From positions 1 through 10,022 of the forward strand of contig CAJTUD010000083.1 in assembly GCA_910579725.1 (NCBI GenBank): a stretch of DNA of 10,022 bases. Direction: 5' to 3'. Below, one piece after another: positions 5,673-10,022 of the stretch (the stretch's first letter is position 1; the number at the start of each line of letters is the position of its first letter). Below the pieces are notes generated by a model. That model was not told where the DNA came from. It searched no databases and worked only from the letters and a program-made list of their open reading frames with translations. This DNA is from an uncultured Oscillospiraceae bacterium. Its GTDB lineage: Bacteria > Bacillota > Clostridia > Oscillospirales > Oscillospiraceae. A program made the translations under genes and the position numbers.

Positions 5673-5936
5673 TCAAATGTGCTTCACCCGGTCGTGCTCC
5701 TCCGCGGCCTTGGCGTTGTTCCAATGGCTCATGTCCCCTACCAGATAACCGGTGATCCGGCGGATGCGGCTGAAGGGCCGGGGCGTCAGATGATAGCGGA
5801 GATCCACGTACTCTCCGTCCACATGAATGTCCAGAGCCTGCACAGTGCCGATGGCGTATTTGCTGTTTGCCCGGGCGATATAGGCGTCTCTTTCCTGGCG
5901 GCTGATATCGCCGCCGGTTACGTTTACTTGCATCAT
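5673..5936 (-). CDS. Small stand-alone protein resembling the C terminus of anaerobic ribonucleotide reductase (NrdD-like)
   Basis: This is an 87-residue protein. Its second half, RIRRITGYLVG (58-67) followed by WNNAKAAEEHDRVKH (72-86), resembles the end of class III ribonucleotide reductases in Firmicutes, where the glycyl-radical residue sits in a (T/C)GY motif before a basic tail ending in (D/E)RV-H. Gly63 would be the equivalent glycine. Full NrdD is about 700 residues, and the catalytic barrel and zinc-binding cysteines are absent here. Similar short proteins are often labelled anaerobic ribonucleoside-triphosphate reductase in Clostridia, with no function I know of. The start at 5936 is chosen over an upstream frame because AGGAGG (5945-5950) lies eight bases before it. 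It has its own promoter and terminator and is divergent from a Crp/Fnr regulator. A spare radical domain like GrcA for pyruvate formate-lyase is speculation. Confidence 0.75.
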   Translation of the reverse strand: MMQVNVTGGDISRQERDAYIARANSKYAIGTVQALDIHVDGEYVDLRYHLTPRPFSRIRRITGYLVGDMSHWNNAKAAEEHDRVKHI

Positions 5937-5995
5937 GGCGCGTTCCTCCTGTATGGTGTCCCAAGGGAATTGGGGCTTTACTTTTGTGTGGAATG

Positions 5996-6004
5996 AGTAT
6001 ATCA
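5996..6004 (-). promoter_or_regulatory. Extended -10 promoter of the NrdD-like gene
   Basis: The minus strand reads TG-A-TATACT, an extended -10 element (TG 6003-6004, -10 5996-6001). No good -35 is seen at 17 bases, which fits extended -10 promoters that are weak or activator-dependent. Transcription would begin near 5989, about 53 bases before the chosen start codon. Confidence 0.55.
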
Positions 6005-6024
6005 TAAAAGCAGGGAAATGCGCT

Positions 6025-6038
6025 GTTGCAAAGGCAAC
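6025..6038. promoter_or_regulatory. GTTGC-N4-GCAAC palindrome in the divergent region, candidate Crp/Fnr-type operator
   Basis: GTTGC (6025-6029) and GCAAC (6034-6038) are perfect inverted arms with a 4-base gap, 14 bp in all, the geometry of Fnr sites (TTGAT-N4-ATCAA) but with other bases. It lies 24 bp upstream of the -10 of the NrdD-like gene and about 80 bp before the Crp/Fnr gene. Binding by that regulator is inferred from context. Confidence 0.4.
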
Positions 6039-6119
6039 GGTTTCTAATAAAATCTATATTTTGTGCCAGAAAACATATTTTGCCACAATATATGGGCGGC
6101 ACAGGAAAGGAGACGCGGC

Positions 6120-6794
6120 ATGGAATACAGCAGGCTGGCCCTTTTTCAGGATATCGCCGACAGCGAGGTGGAAGCAATGATTCACTGCTTCCGAATGCGC
6201 CGGGCGGGGTTTGAGTCCGGTCAGACGATCTGCACCTACGGGGAGTCCGGCGGCGAGGTAGGGGTGCTGCTCCGGGGACAGGCAGCGCTGGTGCGCTTTG
6301 ACTATACCGGAACCCGAACCATTCTGGAACAGATGGAGGCCGGAAGCGTCTTCGGAGAAGTCCTAGCCTTCACACCGGAGCTGGGGGACTGCATGGAGGT
6401 GGTCAGCTGCGGAAGCAGCGAGGTGCTGTTCATGGAGTACGGTCACTTGATGAAGCGCTGCGAGAGGGCCTGTGCCCACCACAGCAAGCTGGTGCAGAAC
6501 ATGTTCCGTCTGGTGGCAGAGCACGCCCGGCGGCTCAGCCGCCGGGTGGAGGTTCTCAGCCGCCGCAGCATCCGGGAGAAGCTGCAATGTTACTTTCGGA
6601 TCTGCCGGCTGGAGGCTGGAACGGAGGTGTTCACCCTTCCGTTCACCTTCAGCGCACTGGCGGATTATATCAGTACGGACCGCAGCGCCATGATGCGGGA
6701 ACTGAAAAAGATGAAAGAGGAGGGATTGGTGCGTGTGGACGGCCGCTCCGTGACTTGGCGGGAGGGGGACGGGGAGGCTACAGGACGTTTTTGA
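6120..6794 (+). CDS. Crp/Fnr-family transcriptional regulator
   Basis: This 224-residue protein has a cyclic-nucleotide-binding-like sensor beta-barrel at about 20-110 (GVLLRGQAALVRFD, then GSVFGEVLAF at 76-85), a long dimer helix at about 115-148 and a winged HTH at about 172-214 (FSALADYISTDRSAMMRELKKMKEEGLV). The arginine and serine residues that hold cAMP in true CRP are not evident, and there is no N-terminal cysteine cluster as in E. coli FNR, so the signal is unknown. The start at 6120 is chosen for AAGGAG seven bases upstream. The gene is divergent from the NrdD-like gene, suggesting anaerobic or redox regulation by inference only. Its last 17 bases overlap the convergent DUF4363 gene, and no terminator is seen. 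Confidence 0.92.
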   Translation: MEYSRLALFQDIADSEVEAMIHCFRMRRAGFESGQTICTYGESGGEVGVLLRGQAALVRFDYTGTRTILEQMEAGSVFGEVLAFTPELGDCMEVVSCGSSEVLFMEYGHLMKRCERACAHHSKLVQNMFRLVAEHARRLSRRVEVLSRRSIREKLQCYFRICRLEAGTEVFTLPFTFSALADYISTDRSAMMRELKKMKEEGLVRVDGRSVTWREGDGEATGRF

Positions 6795-7158
6795 TGCTGA
6801 CGCTCTGGGTTTCCGACAGCAGGCGCAGCTGGCCCATCAGCTGGGCCAGGAGCATGTGGAAGTCCGCGCCGTCTGCCTCCCGGCATACGGCAAAGGCGCC
6901 GGCGAACAGGTTTTCCGCTTCGTCCAGCTCATTGTGATCCATGATGGTGTGAAAAAAGGTCTGGCTGGCGTCCCAGTCGGCGTAGGCGGCCTTCAGCCGT
7001 TCCTCCGCCTGTCCCCATTCCTCCTGCCGGGCCAGCCCGTCAATTTCCTCCAGCAGGGCGCTCCAATGGCTGGTTCTCTGCTCCACATACCGGCAGGTCC
7101 ACAGGGAGAATCCCAGGATCACGGCCAGCAGGCCGGCGGGAATATAAAAAGCTTTCAT
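6778..7158 (-). CDS. DUF4363 family protein
   Basis: This 126-residue protein has an N-terminal hydrophobic segment (about residues 4-22, FYIPAGLLAVILGFSLW) that is either an uncleaved anchor or a signal peptide. A helical domain outside the membrane follows, with W-ALLEEID near 32-40, EEWGQAEERLKAAYADW near 46-62 and HNELDEAENLF near 74-84. This pattern and size fit DUF4363, whose function is unknown. The start at 7158 overlaps the stop of the DUF421 gene as ATGA, so the two are translationally coupled; DUF421 and DUF4363 genes are commonly paired in Clostridia, which suggests a shared membrane-associated role. Its 3' end overlaps the convergent Crp/Fnr gene by 17 bp. Confidence 0.85.
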   Translation of the reverse strand: MKAFYIPAGLLAVILGFSLWTCRYVEQRTSHWSALLEEIDGLARQEEWGQAEERLKAAYADWDASQTFFHTIMDHNELDEAENLFAGAFAVCREADGADFHMLLAQLMGQLRLLSETQSVSIKNVL

Positions 7159-7838
7159 GCGCTTGCCTCCTTTGCCACGCAGGTGATGGAGCCGGCCTCG
7201 TCCACGGTCATGAAGAAAACCTGCCGGGGAGAGGTAAGGCGGCGTTCCCGCAGCTGCTTGTCCAGCCACGCTGCGTCATAGCCGCTGGCAGAGAGGTTTT
7301 CGGACATGATATGTCCATCGTTGATGAGCAGTACCGGCAGGGTCACGCCGTCGGGAACGTCCAGATTCATAACTTGCGGAGTCATGGGGCTGGCCTTGGT
7401 GTAGGGCAGGATGGATATCTGACCGCTGGTTTCCAGAACGGCGTATTTCACGTCGGCAAGGTCGCTGTATCCCTGACTGCGCAGCTGTTCGAAAAGCTCG
7501 TCTACCGTGAAGCGGTTGCGCGCCATATTCTGCTGAAGAATTTTTCCGTCCCGGATGATGACGGTGGGATACCCGCAGACCATCCCGCGGAAGCGGATGG
7601 ACTTGAGGCTGAAAAAGCTGAGGAGCATAGACAGGCACAGAAGCGTCACAATGGGGAACAGGCCGTTGACCAGCGGAATGCCGAAATCCTGCATGGGTAC
7701 GGCAGCCAGATCAGAGATAATCAGGGTGAGCACCAGCTCGCTGGGCTCCAGCTCGCCTATCTGGCGTTTTCCCATCAATCGGAGACCAACCATGAGAATA
7801 AAATAGAGAATAATCGTGCGGAAGAAGGCAGTTGCCAT
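7155..7838 (-). CDS. DUF421 membrane protein, YetF family
   Basis: This 227-residue protein has three N-terminal membrane segments (about 8-22, 35-50 and 58-78), with the family signature MGKRQIGELEPSELVLTLII at 22-41. A cytoplasmic alpha/beta region follows, with GYPTVIIRDGKILQQNMARN at 89-108, and a C-terminal part with LLINDGHIMSENL. This is the architecture of Bacillus subtilis YetF and its paralogues; their biochemical role is not settled, so none is given here. ATG 7838 is preceded by AGGAAG at good spacing. The stop overlaps the start of the DUF4363 gene by four bases. No consensus SigA promoter is seen upstream on the minus strand, which leaves an alternative sigma factor possible. 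Confidence 0.92.
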   Translation of the reverse strand: MATAFFRTIILYFILMVGLRLMGKRQIGELEPSELVLTLIISDLAAVPMQDFGIPLVNGLFPIVTLLCLSMLLSFFSLKSIRFRGMVCGYPTVIIRDGKILQQNMARNRFTVDELFEQLRSQGYSDLADVKYAVLETSGQISILPYTKASPMTPQVMNLDVPDGVTLPVLLINDGHIMSENLSASGYDAAWLDKQLRERRLTSPRQVFFMTVDEAGSITCVAKEASA

Positions 7839-7980
7839 GAAGTCACTTCCTTTCTTCCCGAGTATTTGCAGGGCGGATGGATTCTATTCTCCGATCTTGC
7901 TTCCGGCGAGAAGGGCAGGAACGCTATTGGCGAAATCCCAGGGATGCCGCCTGCGGAGCGGTGTTTCCGAATGGTCTTCC

Positions 7981-8009
7981 TTGACTTTGTGCCGGCTGAA
8001 CGGTATACT
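7981..8009 (+). promoter_or_regulatory. SigA-type promoter of the amylosucrase-like gene
   Basis: TTGACT (7981-7986) and TATACT (8004-8009) are 17 bases apart. Transcription would begin near 8016, leaving a leader of about 28 bases that holds the GGGGGAG ribosome binding site (8032-8038) before ATG 8044. No operator palindrome was seen around it. Confidence 0.85.
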
Positions 8010-8043
8010 GATTGGGAAAAATAATCCTTCTGGGGGAGTCTTT

Positions 8044-9888
8044 ATGAAAAAGACGGCAACTGCCTTTGACCGCAGGCTGGCGGCCTGCCAGGATGAGCTG
8101 CAATCGCTCTATCTGAAACTCTACCGCGGCGATGCAGACGCTTACGGATATTTCACTGGAATGCTCCGGCGTTGTTGGAAGGAGCGTAAACGGGTCCTGC
8201 GGGAGCAGGACCTCCGGCGGGAGAAACATCCCGACTGGTTCCGCCGCCGGGACATGCTGGGTATGATGCTGTATGTGAACGCGTTCGCGGGGAATCTGCG
8301 GGGTGTGAAGGAGCGTCTTCCTTATCTGAAGGAGTGCGGGGTCAACTACCTCCATTTGATGCCCCTGCTGGAAAGTCCCAAGGGCCGCAGCGACGGCGGG
8401 TATGCCGTCTCCGATTTCCGCGCGGTGCAGCCGGAGCTGGGGACGATGGAAGATCTGGAGGCGCTGGCAGATGCCTGCCGGAAGGGCGGGATGCTGGTGT
8501 GTCTGGATTTCGTCATGAATCACACCAGCGAGGACCATGAGTGGGCCCGAAAGGCCCGAGCCGGAGCGCCGGGATATCGGGAGCGGTATTTCTTCTACGA
8601 CAGCTGGGATATTCCCAGGGAGTTCGAAAAGACGGTGCCCCAGGTGTTCCCCACCACTGCGCCGGGGAGCTTTACCCAGCTGGAGGACGGCTGGATTGTC
8701 ATGACGAACTTCTATCCCTATCAGTGGGACCTCAATTACGCAAACCCGGCGGTGTTCAACGATATGACGGAGAACATGCTGTATCTGGCCAACCGGGGAG
8801 TGGACGTCATCCGGCTGGACGCGGTTCCTTATATCTGGAAGGAGCTGGGCACCTCCTGCCGGAATCTGCCCGAGGTACATACGCTGGCAAGAATGCTGCG
8901 TCTGGCCTGCGAAATCGTATGCCCCAGCGTGCTGCTGCTGGGGGAGGTAGTGATGGAGCCGGCCAAGGTGGCTCCTTATTTCGGTTCCCCGGAACGGCCG
9001 GAGTGCCATATGCTCTACAACGTCACCACCATGGCAACTACGTGGCACACACTGGCGACGGGAGACGTGTCCCTGCTCCGGCGGCAGATGGACGCAGTGT
9101 GCGCTCTGCCCAAGGATTTTCTGTTCCTCAACTACCTCCGCTGCCACGACGATATCGGCTGGGGGCTGGACTACCCCTGGCTGGGGTGGAATTTTGGCAT
9201 CAACGAGGTGGCCCACAAAAAATATCTCAACGAATGGTTCACTGGCAGGTGGCCCGGCAGCGACGGGAGAGGGGAGCTGTACAACGACGATCCCCGGCAG
9301 GGGGACGCCAGGCTGTGCGGCACAACCGCGTCGCTGTGCGGCGTGGAGGCGGCGGAGTATGAGAACGATCCGTTCAAGCTGGAGCGGGCTGTCGCCTGTG
9401 ATCTGACACTCCATGCGTGGATGCTCTCTCAGAGCGGCATCCCCGTAATCTACAGCGGAGACGAGGTGGGACAGCTCAACGACTGGAGCTATCGGGAGAA
9501 CCCGGAGAAGCGGGAGGACAGCCGGTATATCCATAGAGGCAGCTTCCGGTGGGAGCTGGCAGAGCGCCGGAAGGATCCGGAAGCCTGGCAGGGAAAGCTG
9601 TTCCGGCAGCTGAGGCGGCTGGAGGAGATTCGAGCGCAGGAGTCCTGCTTCGACGCCTCAGCCGGTGTCTGGACGGAGGACAGCGGCAGCACTCATGTGC
9701 TGGCGGTCTGCCGGAAGGCGAGGGAGCGGGAGCTGGTATGCCTGTTTAATTTCAGCGGCGAGTTCGTTACTGCCGGGGTGAAAAGAGAGGGCGGCTATAC
9801 GGATTTGGTGTATGGGAACCACTATGATGGAATTGAGAAAGTCCAGCTATGGCCCAACGGCTTTGTATGGTTGCTGAAGGATGAATGA
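8044..9888 (+). CDS. Amylosucrase-type glycoside hydrolase (GH13 subfamily 4)
   Basis: This 614-residue protein has the four GH13 regions: DFVMNH (155-160), VDVIRLDAV with nucleophile Asp259, LLGEVV with acid/base Glu301, and CHDD with His368 and transition-state Asp369. Features point to amylosucrase or sucrose hydrolase rather than alpha-amylase: the helical N-terminal domain (about 1-75), DGGYAVSD with Asp117 and Tyr120 in the glucosyl subsite, the B-prime segment YLNEWFTGRWPGSDGRG (394-410) to GDARLCGTTASL, and DSR with Arg494, matching the Asp-Arg salt bridge that gives amylosucrase its sucrose specificity. Amylosucrase splits sucrose, releases fructose and builds alpha-1,4-glucan; hydrolase-only relatives exist. 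Neisseria amylosucrase is 636 residues. There is no signal peptide, so it is cytoplasmic. The start is set by GGGGGAG and the promoter. It is monocistronic, with no sucrose transporter nearby. The enzyme class is strong; polymerase versus hydrolase is open. Confidence 0.9.
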   Translation: MKKTATAFDRRLAACQDELQSLYLKLYRGDADAYGYFTGMLRRCWKERKRVLREQDLRREKHPDWFRRRDMLGMMLYVNAFAGNLRGVKERLPYLKECGVNYLHLMPLLESPKGRSDGGYAVSDFRAVQPELGTMEDLEALADACRKGGMLVCLDFVMNHTSEDHEWARKARAGAPGYRERYFFYDSWDIPREFEKTVPQVFPTTAPGSFTQLEDGWIVMTNFYPYQWDLNYANPAVFNDMTENMLYLANRGVDVIRLDAVPYIWKELGTSCRNLPEVHTLARMLRLACEIVCPSVLLLGEVVMEPAKVAPYFGSPERPECHMLYNVTTMATTWHTLATGDVSLLRRQMDAVCALPKDFLFLNYLRCHDDIGWGLDYPWLGWNFGINEVAHKKYLNEWFTGRWPGSDGRGELYNDDPRQGDARLCGTTASLCGVEAAEYENDPFKLERAVACDLTLHAWMLSQSGIPVIYSGDEVGQLNDWSYRENPEKREDSRYIHRGSFRWELAERRKDPEAWQGKLFRQLRRLEEIRAQESCFDASAGVWTEDSGSTHVLAVCRKARERELVCLFNFSGEFVTAGVKREGGYTDLVYGNHYDGIEKVQLWPNGFVWLLKDE

Positions 9889-9920
9889 TCCTTTTTTGGA
9901 AAGAGAGAGAAGATTTATCA

Positions 9921-9952
9921 GGGGGGATTTCACCAAAAGATGAAATCCCCCC
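9921..9952 (+). terminator. Strong hairpin after the amylosucrase-like gene
   Basis: GGGGGGATTTCA (9921-9932) pairs perfectly with TGAAATCCCCCC (9941-9952) around an 8-base loop. It lies 33 bases after the stop codon. Only TTAATC follows, so the T-tract is poor; it is probably a terminator or 3'-end stabilising structure for the plus-strand gene. Confidence 0.6.
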
Positions 9953-9967
9953 TTAATCGACTGGGAG

Positions 9968-10022
9968 TGAACCGCCCCGTATTGTGCGGACAGCACAAAA
10001 AGGCCCCTGGTAGGAAATAATT
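9968..10022 (+). mobile_element. Possible left end of an IS3-family element, cut by the window edge
   Basis: From 9968 the sequence reads TGAACCGCCCC, then a stretch with GCGGACAGCAC, and near the end GGTAGGAAATAA, which looks like a ribosome binding site. IS3/IS150-type ends commonly begin TG(A/T)AC followed by a C-run and a GGACA motif some 20 bases in. The resemblance is from memory, the other end and any transposase lie outside the window, and no target duplication can be tested. Confidence 0.3.

Noticed and set aside
5937..6005. Upstream start giving a 110-residue NrdD-like protein
   Set aside because: The extra residues would begin close to the predicted transcription start and include the AGGAGG that serves the ATG at 5936.
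6058..6091. Inverted pair ATTTTGTG / CACAATAT before the Crp/Fnr gene as an operator
   Set aside because: The arms match only 7 of 8 and are 18 bases apart, too far for a Crp/Fnr site; AT-rich sequence makes this easy by chance.
6063..6119. Upstream start adding 19 residues to the Crp/Fnr regulator
   Set aside because: No ribosome binding site precedes ATG 6063, whereas AAGGAG sits seven bases before ATG 6120.
7839..7980. Promoter for the DUF421/DUF4363 pair, including sporulation sigma types
   Set aside because: TAGAAT- and AATACT-like stretches exist on the minus strand, but none has a fitting -35 for SigA, SigE or SigG.
7924..9534. Minus-strand open frame of 536 codons opposite the amylosucrase-like gene
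   Set aside because: It is antisense to a strongly conserved GH13 enzyme, His/Pro/Val-rich, and has no recognisable domain.

Overview
The window looks like chromosomal DNA of a GC-rich anaerobic member of the Clostridia, most likely an Oscillospiraceae-type gut bacterium. The grounds are Firmicutes-type genes (rplU-prp-rpmA with the N-terminally extended L27, a DUF421/DUF4363 pair), strong SigA-type promoters and AGGAGG-type ribosome binding sites, with third codon positions rich in G and C. The assignment is by eye and no species is claimed.

Layout. Bases 1-340 are a visibly more AT-rich remnant of a mobile replicon. Two abutting perfect hairpins are followed by a decayed Rep (rolling-circle initiator) gene that still carries the YQLTINNP motif of CRESS-type Reps. 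The second hairpin has TTGTATTAC in its loop, one base from the circovirus nonanucleotide TAGTATTAC. Bases 341-449 hold only weak hairpins. Bases 450-4196 are a minus-strand unit: a TetR-type regulator followed by a 996-residue ABC ATPase/permease fusion. Its promoter carries a 13-bp palindrome exactly in the -35/-10 spacer, which suggests autoregulation. Bases 4411-5580 are the minus-strand ribosomal operon rplU-prp-rpmA with a consensus promoter, a structured leader and a strong terminator.

Bases 5611-6794 hold a divergent pair: an 87-residue stand-alone homologue of the C-terminal glycyl-radical region of anaerobic ribonucleotide reductase (minus) and a Crp/Fnr-family regulator (plus). A GTTGC-N4-GCAAC palindrome of Crp/Fnr geometry lies between them. 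Bases 6778-7838 are a minus-strand translationally coupled pair, YetF-like DUF421 and DUF4363, whose end overlaps the regulator gene tail to tail by 17 bp. Bases 7981-9952 are a plus-strand amylosucrase-type GH13 gene with its own consensus promoter and a 3' hairpin. The last 55 bases may be the terminal inverted repeat and leader of an IS3-family element cut by the window edge.

Functionally these are separate transcription units. The strongest unexplained signals are the CRESS-like origin with its Rep relic at the left edge, the stand-alone NrdD C-terminal homologue beside a Crp/Fnr gene with a candidate operator, and the operator-in-promoter arrangement of the TetR/ABC unit.
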